Source: Bimuria novae-zelandiae CBS 107.79
Taxonomy: Eukaryota > Ascomycota > Dothideomycetes > Pleosporales > Didymosphaeriaceae
Direction: 5' to 3'
Assembly (NCBI GenBank): GCA_010015655.1
Contig: ML976661.1
Location: 1,226,472 to 1,290,471, forward strand
Length of the DNA: 64,000 nt
A program made the position numbers and the translations under genes. Positions 1 through 10,668 of this stretch are shown here, in pieces (the stretch's first letter is position 1; the number at the start of each line of letters is the position of its first letter). The notes under the pieces are model-generated. The model did not search any database, was not told the DNA's origin, and was given only the letters and a program-made list of their open reading frames with translations.

Positions 1-1332
1 TAATTAGACATACACTATTCTATATAAATTACGAAAGACACCTATATATCTTTAATTAAATATTTCCTATAGTAATTAGAACAAAAGCAGCGATTAACAT
101 GGCAGAAATTATAAAAAAATATATATAAATAACTCTAAGAGAATCCTAAGATAGCTAAATAGTAAAGTATTTCCTATACTAACTTAAAAAAATAGCAACT
201 TAGCTAAAGAAGGGAGATAAAGCATATCTACTTATCAGGAATCTCTAAACTTAGAAGGAAAAGTATAAGAAATTAGATTATATTAAAATTAGACTATTTT
301 TAATATTTAAATAAATATTACTAGTTAAATACTAATTAGAATCTAGGGATCTCAAGATACTAATTTAAACTACCTTTTATTACAAGTCCCAGAAAGAAAA
401 TAAATTTAATATTTAATAAATACTATAGCATATAGATTAGCTACGCACGTATCTTATTAAACAAAGAGATTACTATTATAGTAAGAATACCTAAGAACTA
501 AAGAACTACATATAAAATTATTAAAAGAAAATTTAATAGTACTAGCGTACTATTACGTAGTAAAGGAAGAAGACTTCGACTAGATTATAGACTAGTCTAA
601 CACCTTTACACCTAAAGTAGTATTAGGATTAATTAATATAGCTGCTTAAGTAAGCTCCTTACCATCCTCTAAGACCTCTAATTTATTTATTATAAATATA
701 CTATAATTAAATAACTATTATTCTTTTTAATATAACGTTTTATACTAATCGCGTAATCGCGCAATCGCGCTATCTTCTCCCGTGCCAGACAAGTACGCAA
801 GAGCGCTGCATAAGCAAGTTCTTTTTCTACCTAAAGTTTCACCTCCTCCTTAGCCTCTAACTTCTTTAATCTCTCTAACTTAGCATCTATTTTTAAATAA
901 TTTAGTGAAGGAATCTCCTCTAGCTTATACTTTTAATTATTATACTAAACATAATTTACGCACTTTAAGTATAGTAATAATAAATAATAGGGTAACTACT
1001 TTTTAGCGTAGTACAAACACGTAACTATAGTAACAATATAGTTTTATTTAAGATAATTAGCTTACTAATAATAGTATTAGATTAATTAAGAAAATAGCTT
1101 TATAAGTAGTTACCTTATAAAGACATTAAGCCTAGAGAGAGGACCTAATATTAAGAATAATTAAAATCTAATATAATGCATAGTAGGATATTAGCACTTA
1201 TTAGTGTGCTTAAGCTAATATTCCTAACTTAGCTATAAATTACGTAACAAGTCACGAGTCCTAAAAATATTAAAAGTCCTAAAACTATTTTAGAATTTAA
1301 GACCTTAGGACAACATAGGACTTTAGGATCTA
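1..1332. repeat. RIP-degraded AT-rich DNA, unclassified
   Basis: The stretch is dominated by TpA, has very few CpA or TpG dinucleotides and keeps CpG, with stops in all frames. That is the pattern left by RIP on an old repeat. The one readable piece is on the minus strand at about 930-735. It reads as a charged coiled-coil-like segment with only one or two TAG stops, including the run LEAKEEVKL and later LAREKIARLRDYA. It resembles in style the Lys/Arg/Glu-rich antisense segments near 43.8 kb and 62.1 kb, so it may be another retrotransposon remnant. No complete gene or terminal repeat was found here. Confidence 0.6.
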
Positions 1333-1406
1333 CTCGGCCCCTAGCGGCTAATTCTCATTTTTCTACGAAAAAGGCCGTGCCGAGCGCGGTCCTACGAGCT
1401 CAATAG
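1333..1406 (+). repeat. left terminal inverted repeat of the Fot1-like element
   Basis: About 74 bp that match the reverse complement of 3855-3928. The arms differ mainly at scattered transitions, as expected from RIP. The repeat includes a shared block of GAAAAAGGCCGTGC and ends in AGCTCAAT. Confidence 0.75.
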
Positions 1407-2078
1407 CTAAACTAGCTTAATAGCTAAAAATATAGTTTATATAGTAATTTATGTAGTAAATATATTGCTGCGTATCTAATTTGATACTTATATTATTAAA
1501 AAGCTCCCTAGTTAGCTTCTACAAGTATTTCTAAATTAATAGTGCTTAAGTAGCACTTATTGCTACTACTAATATTATTAGAGACCTGCGTCTCCTATAT
1601 AATAAATTAACTATTAGGGACTTTAATAATAGGTACCTATTTAACTTCTATATAAATTAAGAGCCCTTTTTAGTATAGTAATTAATAATAGGGATCTATA
1701 GAGTTGCGCGTTATAAGAGAGACTTTAGCAGCGTTAAGAGGACGACTTATAATAGTAGAAGCTACCTAAAATCTATTATAGCTATTTAAGTATTATATAA
1801 ATTTAGTATAAACATTTTAAAGCTTCTTAGCCTTTTTTAAGTTATTAATACCGTACTGCTAACTAGCATTAATATACTTAAACGTAAGGCTATTATAAAT
1901 CTACTTACTTATATTTTTTTTTTAAAATAGTAACATTATTAGCGTAACGGTTCATTAATTTTTTATTAAAACTCTAAATTATAGGACGTAACTTCTTCTA
2001 GGTGTTTATATATTTTATAAGTAATTGTTAAAGGCGCGCTATAATAGTAGCCTTCTATTTAGTAGCCTTATTAACTAC

Positions 2079-2312
2079 CTATTTGGTAGCTATCCTGCGG
2101 CAGTCTCCGGCGTAAATAGGGCCTCCGCCAGCGTTAATTACGCTCCTATTACGCCTACGCCGCTGCTCCCGGGCGTTCTCCGCAGTCTGTGTATTGTGGA
2201 GAGCTCGCTTAAGCCCTACCGCCGCCCTAGCGAGCGCAGAGCTACCTTTCAGCGTCGTAATAATGCCCTCCGCGATATCGCGCGGCAGTGTCTCCCTTAG
2301 TGTATAGGCCAT
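2079..2312 (-). pseudogene. transposase C-terminal fragment (Fot1/pogo-like)
   Basis: A 77-codon minus-strand fragment lies downstream of the catalytic piece. It has a basic run, EQRRRRNRS, and then GGGPIYAGDCRR, which resembles the charged tail of fungal DDE_1 transposases. The local sequence is GC-rich and less mutated than its surroundings. A plus-strand ORF (2025-2300) overlaps it, but the minus reading agrees with the transposon orientation. Assignment rests on position and the basic tail, not on a catalytic motif. Confidence 0.45.
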
Positions 2313-3113
2313 ATATTTCTCTTGTATATTAAGCGTACAAATCGTTTTTAGTGTACTCTAGCTAATATCGCCAGGCATATATTTAGGATAGTATTTTTAA
2401 AAGAGTATAATAAGCTCCTTAAACTAAGGCGTATTAGTTAAGTAGTTAACAGAGATATTATTTACGTAATAAAAGTAATAATTTATTAAATATATTAGGC
2501 TATCCTTCCTCTAAGGAGGATAATAAAGTAGATATTAAAGCTCCTTATACAGCTTCTCCCTTTTCTATCACGTCTCTAACACTATTAGCGGCCTCCTAAG
2601 CTCTTAGAGGCTTAATTACCTGCTCTAAAGAGAAGGGCGATAGTCGTGTACGCCTCTAGCTACTCGCGATTATACTAAGAGTAAACGTTTATTAATAGAT
2701 TTATATAAGAGTTACTAAGAAATTAGTCTTACGTATATTAATCGCGCTACTACGCGAGGCCTAGTTAATTATCCTATTATAATAGTACTTTAATAGCTTA
2801 AAATAGCCTACGTTAAGTAGATACAGAAGGTGTATTATATATAAAGGAAAATAAATAGTTATATATTATTACTCTTCGCGTACGTAGTAAACTTCCTTAT
2901 AAAGTAGAATTTATAGGTATTAATTAAGAGGAGACGCGTCCCTTCTTATCTATACTTTATAATAAACTTATTAAAGTGCTATATCTAATTTATAGCTATA
3001 TAATTATTACTATACCTACTATTAGTAATATTTATAAAATAATTATTAAGTAAATCAACCGCCTAGTGCTCTAGGATTAACCTAAACTTAATAATAAGTA
3101 TTAGGTTAATTAC

Positions 3114-3335
3114 TTAGCTATTTATAGATACATACTTAATATGGAATATAAACTCGTTATTTATTAATATTAGAATAATTACTTGTCGCATGTATTTTAT
3201 ATATACGTAGGAGGACTCTGCAACGCTAATCCTTACGCCAGTTTTGTCTATATTATACATATTATTATTAGTAACGCCTAGGCGCTGCCTGTACAATTTG
3301 AGCTTTTTATACCACTTAAGAAGAGCCGCTGGCAA
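3114..3335 (-). pseudogene. transposase fragment, catalytic-domain start (Fot1/pogo, DDE superfamily)
   Basis: This 73-codon minus-strand fragment reads KLYRQRLGV followed by NNNMYNIDKTGVRISVA. The run YNIDKTG matches the 'NMDETGF' block that carries the first catalytic Asp of Fot1/Pot2/pogo transposases. Glu to Lys at the fifth position is a G-to-A change and fits RIP. The frame then runs into stops. The fragment lies inside the TIR pair in the orientation expected for the element. It cannot encode a working enzyme. Confidence 0.65.
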
Positions 3336-3854
3336 CTGTGCAAGCTTTCGCGTAAGCTCTATAGGCGTTACCTTCGCCTTCCTGTATTTTGTATAGGCAG
3401 CGAGCTACCTAGATGCCTAATTAACGCCTACGCGCGGCGGCGGGCTGTCTCCTTTATAAGCTTTAGCTAGTAAGGCGTTAGCTTATTAACTAATAAGCTT
3501 TTTATGCATGCTAAATCTAATATTATTAATTACGTTTATAAATTATTTTAAGGTAAGTTTTTATTTTTTTAAAAGCTTCTTATTTATAGACTAACGCATT
3601 AACTTATTTTTAGCTTTTATAAGCGCCCGTAATAGGCGCTTGCACAGGAAGCTAATATTATAATTATAATAGTATATACTAATATTTAGGCGCGATAATC
3701 CTTAGAGCTCTAACACCTGTTTAAATAATTTAAGATTTACAGACGTATTTAGAAACCTCCTTCGCATTTCTAGGCATTTTATTTAGTGTAAAAAGACGCG
3801 TTTTTAATAATTTTAGGTTGGTGGCGGGTTTTGTTGGCCATTGAGATGGTTTGG

Positions 3855-3928
3855 CCATTGAGCTAGTAGGGCCGTGCGGAGCACGGCCTTTTTCGCAGAA
3901 AAACTAAGAAGCAGCGCTAGGGGCCGAG
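3855..3928 (-). repeat. right terminal inverted repeat of the Fot1-like element
   Basis: Partner of 1333-1406. It contains a perfect internal hairpin, GGCCGTGC and GCACGGCC around a three-base loop. Just inside it (about 3830-3865) the 11-mer TGGCCATTGAG occurs twice, a subterminal repeat of the kind transposases often bind. Confidence 0.75.
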
Positions 3929-4505
3929 TATAGGACAGAACTTATATATAAGAATATTAAAAATAAACTTCTCTCTTTGTATTTAACCTTATTTATTAAT
4001 ATATTATTTAAATTATACTTATATATTATTAATTTATTTATAATCGCGTATTACTTTTAATACTAATATCTTATTAATACGTGCGAGCTATTAATAACCC
4101 CTTTTTTACCTTACTAATACTCTTGCCTAAGAATAAACCTTAGCCCTAAAGGGACTAGCTATCCCCTAGGGACTTCATATTTTTCTAGCACTATAAGGAT
4201 GCTATTATAGTACTATGCTCCTTAAGTTTACACTTAATATAGCAATTAATAAGACTATATAGCTTAGCTACGCGCATAAACGTGCTAAAATAGCTATTTT
4301 AGTAAGTTTTAACAGGCTTAATAAGCTACTAGATATAAAGTATTATATTTAATAACTCTACCTCCTCGCGCTATAGCCGCTTTCGTAGTTATTAAATTTA
4401 AGACGTGTAGATAGACGTAATTATATTAAAAACGACTCTAATAGGACTATATTTATACTACTTATTTATATACTTTTTCTTATTCTTAATATAGGCGATA
4501 TCCGT
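3929..4505. repeat. RIP-degraded AT-rich spacer
   Basis: TpA-rich DNA with stops in every frame and no recognisable gene, terminal repeat or RNA. It separates the Fot1-like element from the hairpin island. Confidence 0.5.
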
Positions 4506-4885
4506 ACGTAGATTCCTAGCCTTGTGCGGAGTCACATGAGCTTACCTCATGTGACATCCGTGCAGGGCTTGGCAGGAGGTTATAACCTCTCATCTCAGCT
4601 GAGATGAGAGGTAGCAACCATTACAGAACCAATCTACGTGTCTGCTCAACCCTTTGTGTACGCCTTCGGGCGTACATCGTTCATGAACCCCGGTCAACCG
4701 ACACTGATCAGTGTTGAATGGGCTATACTAAGCCAAGCATATCGCGATATGATAGGGCTAGATAGTTGTACGATGGTACGGGTGAGACAAGACTTGAATA
4801 CCAGACCCTTTTCTCACCCGTACCATCGTACAACTATCTAGCCCTATCATATCGCGATATGCTTGGCTTAGTATAGCCCATTCAA
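4506..4885. repeat. unmutated island of stacked hairpins
   Basis: This segment abruptly loses the RIP signature and contains at least six inverted repeats. An outer 9-bp pair (4506-4514 ACGTAGATT, 4631-4639 AATCTACGT) encloses a 10-bp stem at 4531-4540/4546-4555, a 14-bp palindrome at 4576-4589 and a perfect 26-bp palindrome at 4586-4611. After it come an 8-bp stem with a TTCG loop (4657-4664/4669-4676), the palindrome ACACTGATCAGTGT (4701-4714) and a long perfect inverted repeat (4714-4885). Nothing coding is convincing. It may be a foldback or miniature element that entered after RIP, or a structured terminal segment of an unknown element. Confidence 0.6.
4714..4885. repeat. perfect 74-bp inverted repeat with 24-bp loop
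   Basis: Bases 4714-4787 are the exact reverse complement of 4812-4885, with 4788-4811 between them. No mismatch was seen over 74 bp, although the DNA on both sides is heavily mutated. Each arm contains the palindrome ATATCGCGATAT. The transcript would form a long double-stranded hairpin on either strand. Confidence 0.9.
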
Positions 4886-6401
4886 CAGGCGACGTTATTC
4901 TCGTATGCGCTATAATCTTTACCCTAAATTATTAATTACGCGTCTAGGTTAAGTATATAGTAGTAGCACTGCAGTTGCCGCTTACTTATAATAAAGCTAA
5001 ACTCCTCTACTAAGGACTTAACTATAGTATTATTACTACTTACGTTATTAAGTATAAAGTATCTAACACTTATATTAATAACGCTAAAGAGCTAAAGTAT
5101 TATTATTATTACTAGTGTACGCTCTATATAACTTAAATAATTTAAGTAAGTAGTTAACTAGCTTACTTTTACTGTTAAGGTAATATACGTAAAGGTTAAT
5201 AAAAGTATACTACCTACTAGTTAAAGTCTAGTTATTAAATAATACGTATATAAGCGACCGGGCTTCGCGAAGGTAGTTAGTAATAGCTAGTATATATATA
5301 TTATACTTAGTAATATATAATCACGAGACGTGTAGTAGCTAAGCTAAATAAAGGCTTTAGCTAATAAGTTTATAATTATTATTATAGCTTAAAACTATCG
5401 TGTTTTTATTACGCCAAGGCTTTAATTATTTATAATTATTTAGTTTTTTAGCGCATCCTAAAATTAAGCGATTAAAAAGCTTATTACTATCTTATTTATT
5501 ACCTTTTATAATACCTTTATCCCTATAAATTTTATAATATATACTTCGGACTTTACGAGCGTGTCTATAATATTACCTTTTTAGCTAGTAATTAATATAG
5601 GTCTATTAAGTCTATATAAGTGTTTAAGCTTATTACTTAAAAGGTATTAACTAGCGTTTATAGTACTATTTACGTTATAGTAAGCCTCTTGCTTCTATTA
5701 TTAATAGTAGTACTAGTAAAGCTAGTAGTTCTTCTTATAGTTGCAGTGCTAGATAGCCTAGCTATAGTAATAGATTTAGCTTTTTAGCGCTACTTAAAGT
5801 ATAGTGCACGCTTAAAATTAAGCGTATCGTAATTATTATTATTATTACTATTATTAGGGAGGTCTTCTTATACTGCTATAGGCTTATTAGCCTGTGCCTC
5901 GCCTGCAGTATCGCCAATAGTAGGCGCGTTTAATAGCGATAGTAGAGGAGGATTGCGCTTGTCGTATTCTACAAGGCGGTGAAGGCCTGAATTAGAGGGA
6001 GTAGATATAAAGTACACTAAATAGTATTATGGCAATAGTAGTGTAGCGTCGTGTGTATAGTAGACGCGACGCAACGCGACACAAAAGGCTTGCTAGGTGC
6101 GGCTAGTGCACCTTAATAAGCTCTAATTAGCTTAATACTATATATTTTAACTTATATAGGATTAGTGCATATGTATCTAGGACTAGCGCGTCTTTAAAGC
6201 CGCACTAGATATAGCTATTATAACTATAAAATTCTACTTTAAAAATAGCTAACGTTAGTCTAACGTTAGTTAGTTTAGTTAGTCTAGAAGCCTCTAAACT
6301 AACTAGACTAACGTCTAGCGGCCTTAAGAACTAATTAACTAAACTAAATTTTAGCAGTCAGTTTAATCAGTTCGAACTAAGTTACCTGACTAATAGCAAG
6401 T
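4886..6401. repeat. RIP-degraded AT-rich DNA up to the first gene island
   Basis: Unclassified repeat remnants with no readable gene. At 6246-6325 there is an imperfect inverted repeat built on GTTAGTTTAGTTAGTCTAG and its complement. Around 6045-6085 sits a CG-containing tract with repeated GCGACGC motifs. The change to normal composition is sharp at about 6360-6400. Confidence 0.5.
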
Positions 6402-6878
6402 CTGATCCCAGGTGTTTCGCTAGTCGACCGGAAAGGAACGGTGATTCCTACTGAAGGTCTTAATGCAGCTCTCATGCATCGCTTTATACACGTAAATCCT
6501 CGTATATAGCCTAGGCCATTGGAGTTCATTCCAGAAAGATGGCTCGTTGCACCGGAACATGAGCTCTATGTCTCTACAGCATCTGGCGCATATCGCCCAT
6601 TCGAGCACGGGACGCGCAACTGCATCGGAGAAACTCTTGTCCTCAATGAGCTGCGTATAGCTCTGGCGATGACTGCGCGGGTTTTCCATATAACACCTGC
6701 TTACGAGGAGTGGAACACCATCAAAGCCGCAAACGAAAGCTCGTACAGTAAAATGGCGAGAAAGATGGGCCTCAAGAAGGATGAACCGAAGCCTGCACGA
6801 GGTGAGAGAGCAATACAGACATTGAGGTCCGGGGCGCATCCCGCGGAAGGTTACCCGTGCCGTGTAACTCTCGTTTGA
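6402..6878 (+). pseudogene. cytochrome P450, C-terminal relic
   Basis: The frame opens near 6402 and covers the last third of a fungal P450. In order it reads VDRKGTVIPTEGL (beta-strand region after the ExxR helix), ALMHRFIHVNPRI, then a TAG stop at 6507-6509, then [22 protein letters not shown] and a C-terminal run ending [19 protein letters not shown] fits the heme-ligand signature FxxGxRxCxG, and PERW is the PERF-type motif. The stop stands where such P450s have Trp, so TGG to TAG is likely. Everything upstream, including the membrane anchor, I-helix and ExxR, is missing because the AT-rich block begins there. The gene is a relic cut by a repeat insertion or deletion. Confidence 0.8.
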
Positions 6879-6923
6879 GGCGTTTTGAGCGAAGCGCCGG
6901 ATATGCAATACGAAGTATGATCA

Positions 6924-7614
6924 TTAGTGTATGCTATCAACCAAATGTCCGCGTGTAAAGGGTGGTTTCCATGGCGGAAATTTGGTGTTCTCACCTAATG
7001 AAACGACTAGTATTGATTGGCACGGAACACTGGTAACGAAGTAGACGCTCAGGGAAGAATGTGACATTTTCAGGTATATCTGCCTACTTGACCGGTTCCT
7101 CCGCTCAAGATTGACCTTTCCCGCCATGGTTTCATAAATCGGTGTCATGATGGTGCCTTTTGGGACTCTGTACCTTCGAACATAAGTGTCCGACTGCGCG
7201 ATGACCGTTAGAATCCTACCATCTCTGTCCCGATACTCCACTGCCTCTGAAAGTACCTTTTCGATGATATTGGAGTCGCTAATAACGAAGTGATGAAGAC
7301 CGACACGGGCGGCTGGTCCTTGAACAGTTAGCACGCAATATAATCATGCAGCGTTTCTCACACTCACCATACTATTATTGGATGGCATCAAGATATTCTC
7401 TGGTCAATTTGGAGTCCTCCGATCCGAACAGGTCCAGTAAAGGTAGTGACACAAGCCGTGGGCCAGGAATTTCGGAAAGAGGGAAGTTCCATCGGATCAA
7501 TAGGGGCGCAAGATAACAGACTTTTGCTCCAACAGCGACCGTGGCAATGAGAGGGACGGTGCTCAAGCTCACAGCCGTACCAATGCACTGGAAAAAACTT
7601 CGTGTCGTAGCCAT
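6924..7614 (-). pseudogene. cytochrome P450, N-terminal relic
   Basis: ATG at 7614 starts a hydrophobic N-terminus followed by LSEIPGPR, the proline-rich hinge after the membrane anchor. An intron with GTGAGT...CAAG (7367-7319, 49 bp) joins TAT-G to GA-CCA and gives YGPAARVGLHHFVISD, a typical P450 segment. Just before the junction two consecutive stops (TAA TAG, 7377-7372) interrupt DAIQ..YG. After about 30 more residues the frame reads YRVPKGTIMTPI, a motif from the C-terminal half, so most of the middle is deleted. It converges on the other P450 relic. Both contain the KGT segment, so they are not two halves of one gene. Confidence 0.7.
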
Positions 7615-8191
7615 GCTGCTTCGATACTGACTATGCGTGAAATCTATTGCGACAGGACAGTTAATGTAGAGCTGGGCCAAGAGAACACTGCGAGCTTCAA
7701 TATCAGCCTTCCGGATTGAGAGGGCTGAAACTCAGATCTTCAGCCTGTCTTGATTCTGATACGCATCCAATGAAAGCTTTGCACTACCACCCATCGCGGA
7801 TTGGTTTTGCTTCTTGCTGAGGTCCACTCGTGCAGGCATAGTCAGCCCCCAAACCCGCATGCATTGATCCTTGCTCATGCAGCTACGGGTGTGGCTATTA
7901 ATATCCGCTCGGTCTCCATCCACGGAAACTTTGGGATGGCATGAGCATCCATGTTGATGGCGCATGATCGTGAACTTCTGGTCCCCTAACTCGGGTGGAC
8001 CCGCACAGCGCCGCCTAGGCGCAGAGATCGGCAATATGCGTTAACGGCAGATGTTTCAGGCAATAGAAGCAGTACGTACTGACAGAATTGGACCACGCTG
8101 CTTTTCGTTTCATCTGAATATCTCTCGATAATATTTTATCAGCTCGACCGAGCCCTTCCTTACCTCAGCTAACAAACCCCTTACACTTACC
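7615..8191. other. intergenic between divergent gene relics
   Basis: Normal-composition DNA between the start of the minus-strand P450 relic and the start of the plus-strand rhodopsin-domain gene. A 100-codon minus-strand ORF (8034-7732) shows no recognisable motif and was not called. No clear TATA box or terminator stands out. Confidence 0.4.
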
Positions 8192-9249
8192 ATGGCTGGC
8201 TGTGATATACCTCGATGGATGTGGGCACTGGCTGATGACTTCCCCTTCGGCCAGCCCCCCGAGGTGAGGTTACGAGGTTCAGCTCATGAAAACGTACTGA
8301 CTGTTCACAGGGCATTTCTCCCAACTTCAAGCATCCGAAACTTGTGGGCTACCATTCGATAACCATCGCATGTAGCATATGCATCGTTTTAGTGGTGCTT
8401 TTTGTGAACCAATAACTAAAAATGTATATCCCCCTCTGCCACTAGAGGTAAGCTATCTCCTATATACCCAGGCGCAAACATCCTAGATAACTGGCAAACA
8501 GCAAATAAAAGGAAAATAAGCCATCAGCTCGGTGGCAAACATCAAAAACAAACAAAAGGAAAACAAGCCATCAGCTCAGTGGCAAACATCAAACCTCACA
8601 CTTTTCAGGGCAGCACGATTGTACACGAAGATACGGATCATCCGCAAGTCAAGCATAGATGATTGTGGGTATTTTGCAAACCCCGACTTCATTTCTAAAC
8701 TCGACAGACTTCTTCTGGATAACCTTGCCTATGCTGTTAGTCGTTTTGAGTTTATACATCTATCGTGAGCTTTCCTTGGACCTCAGAGACCTACTTTAGC
8801 TGAGCCGAACCAGTTGACAATCACGGCGCGTACGTCTACCATTCCTGGGATATCAAGATCCGTGTATTGACAAAACCCATTCTCGTGGTAAGCAACACTC
8901 TCCCTCTCCTTACGCACAAGGCTAATTCGGAAAGTGCACCTTCCTCCACCAGGTGTTTCTCCCAGCGACAACTTGGCTGGTCAAAGCGACACTTATGTTC
9001 CTCATACTCAGCACCTTCAAGTCAATCAAATGGCTGCAAATTATGTGCTGCGTCGGCATCGTCACCACATTCGTCTTCGACGCCACAAGGCGACAATCTG
9101 ATTCTCGTTCTACTGAGGTTTCTTCTCTTACTATCAGAATGAGAAGAACAGTAGGTACCGCTAGCAAAGTGGAGCGGAGACTGCTTCAGATACGTGAGGA
9201 GGGTATTAAGACAAGGAAGGAGCCGAGTAGGATTATGCTAGCAAGATGA
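8192..9249 (+). pseudogene. fungal rhodopsin-domain (SAT4/Pth11-like) integral membrane protein, truncated
   Basis: Six exons can be pieced together. Exon 1 (8192-8263) encodes MAGCDIPRWMWALADDFPFG. Intron 8264-8310. Exon 2 (from 8311) ends in a membrane segment, IACSICIVLVVLFV. Exon 3 (from about 8610 to 8664) gives AARLYTKIRIIRKSSIDD. Introns 8665-8707, 8765-8813 and 8888-8952 then join YFFWITLPMLL, HSWDIKIRVLTKPILV and FLPATTWLVKATLMFLIL with consistent phases. RLYTK...IDD and the HxWDI segment are typical of the fungal rhodopsin-like domain (seven membrane helices, plasma membrane). Two defects are visible. The exon 2-3 joint (8407-8609) has a stop and no acceptor in frame, and holds a tandem repeat. 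The C-terminus ends in a basic tail after about four helices. Probably broken. Confidence 0.65.
8493..8593 (+). repeat. short tandem duplication inside a gene
   Basis: A 40-48-bp unit with the core GCCATCAGCTC and the boundary GGCAAACA(T)C occurs twice plus a partial third copy. It lies exactly in the unresolved joint between exons 2 and 3 of the rhodopsin-domain gene and may be what broke or lengthened that intron. Confidence 0.7.
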
Positions 9250-9356
9250 AATTGGCTGCTTATTTGATACGTCATTTCGACCTCTGCCACAGAGTAGCCC
9301 CCATCATCTTTTACTCTTGACTATCAACATTCTCATCGACATCCTCATTGAGAGAA

Positions 9357-10668
9357 TCATTCTCTAAGAGGTTTTGTCCAGGGTGTGCTATCTTTTATGA
9401 GACCTTTACCCAGCTGCACAGTGCCTCCCTTCTTAGCCGTCTCTTCCGCAACTACTCCCTTGACGATTTCCATGAGTCGGTACTCATCTTCGTTAAACTT
9501 TAGGAGCCCTTCCTCATCGAGCTTCCATAAGTCTGGATGACTGGTAGCCTGAAAATCCCACTTCACTTCAACGTGTTGGGGCATTTCAGAGATGAGGTAC
9601 TTGGCTATGTCCCCGAGCATTTTGCGCCAAGCCCCCCACCACCCTCTGAAGCTAACCTCCTTCAATTCGAACGATATGGTGGCGCTTTTGAGGTCAGGAA
9701 ATGCTTCGATCGTCTCTGTGAAGTACGTGTCACTGTTCCAAAAATCTGACAAGTTCTGCCATGCGTCGCCATCCCATTCCCATATATCTCTTTCCATAGC
9801 TTCCCAATATGAGCCCTTTCTGTCGGTATCGGGGTCTTTCATATCAAGAAGTCGAATCTCGAGTCTCTGGAAACAGGATCGTACATCTCTTCTCATGTTC
9901 AAAACGAGAAGACGATCTCGTGGACTAGTGCTTTTTATTGCCCACGAGTAATCGTCTATATTGTACACATTCATGACTAGGACTTGATCCTTGTAGAAGT
10001 GATTAATGAGCTCACTGTAAATCCGCCGGCAGGTGCGAAGGATAGCAAGATCATAGCGAGGTAGTGCATGCCGACGAGGCTCCACATTAATCAGGGTCAG
10101 ATACGGTTGGCGAGGCAGTATATATGCATATGCACACAGTCGCAGCTCGGTCGGCAGATCCAGGAAGCGGAAAGGTGGTACTGCAGGCGTTCAGTTTGAA
10201 CATATATGGGAAAGCAAAAAGCCAGCGACACCTACCTAAGGCCACAATGGAGCTGATCTTGATGCTCAAGGATGTCTCTAGAATCCGATCAAGCTTTGGT
10301 AGCAAATGTAACACTTCTGAGCAAGTCGGATCGCGGGGTTTGGCGACATCAGAGTGGCGATACAGATTCTGGTATATTCTACCCTGCCATGATGTTTTGA
10401 AGATGTAGAGCAGTGTTGCTGGAATGAGGTCAAACCGAGGTATTCTGTTCAAGATTCTGTACAGTTCCTCCACATCGGACGAGAGGGTGGTATATCGTGC
10501 GACATCTCCCTGCAATTTCAGATCCCGAGATGTTGTTGAGAGAGCTGCTTCGAGATCAAGATTACGTTGTTGTTGTAGAGGCACGGAACCAAGGAGTTGA
10601 TCGAGCGTTAGTAGTCGTGCAAGCAGCTCCTGTAAGTGTTGCATTTGCGCCGAATGCACTGGATCCAT
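9357..10668 (-). CDS. F-box-like / 2EXR-type domain protein, two exons
   Basis: Exon 1 runs from ATG at 10668 to 10236 and exon 2 from 10180 to the TGA at 9359-9357. The intron (10235-10181, 55 bp, GTAGGT...TGCAG) keeps phase and creates ALVPPFRFLDLPTELRL. The run FLDLPTELRL followed by LAILRTCRRIYSELINHFY is the classic pattern of fungal F-box-like/2EXR proteins (leucine-rich start, then RxxRxIYxE). The product would have 418 residues. The domain lies in the middle, which is unusual, because this domain is mostly N-terminal. Exon 1 could therefore be misassigned, with no recognised domain of its own. No in-frame ATG exists further upstream before the stop at 10881-10879. F-box-like proteins often act as substrate adaptors, but a function cannot be given. 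Confidence 0.65.

Larger units (their letters stand above)
1333..3928 (-). mobile_element. Fot1/pogo-like DNA transposon, RIP-mutated
   Basis: A 2.6-kb element is bounded by inverted repeats of about 74 bp that both begin CTCGGCCCCTAGCG. Each end is flanked by TA (1331-1332 and 3929-3930), the target duplication typical of the Tc1/mariner-pogo superfamily. Two transposase pieces lie inside on the minus strand in the right order: a catalytic-domain fragment at 3335-3114 and a C-terminal-like fragment at 2312-2079. The rest of the coding region is full of RIP-type stops, so the copy is dead. Fot1-like elements usually measure about 2 kb, so this copy is somewhat long and may hold extra DNA between 1410 and 2079. 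Confidence 0.75.

Noticed and set aside
742..765. CGCGTAATCGCGCAATCGCG as a possible operator
   Set aside because: CpG-rich words remain throughout RIP-mutated DNA because CpG is spared; no functional context.
4638..4841. 67-codon plus-strand ORF
   Set aside because: It runs through the loop of the perfect inverted repeat and has no protein-like features.
6402..7614. one P450 gene with an inverted C-terminal part
   Set aside because: Both pieces contain the same KGT region, so they cannot be complementary halves.
7732..8034. 100-codon minus-strand ORF with five Cys
   Set aside because: No motif, no signal peptide and no supporting splice structure.
8532..8768. 78-codon ORF read as a stand-alone gene
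   Set aside because: Its middle is an exon of the rhodopsin-domain gene; the ends are intron sequence.
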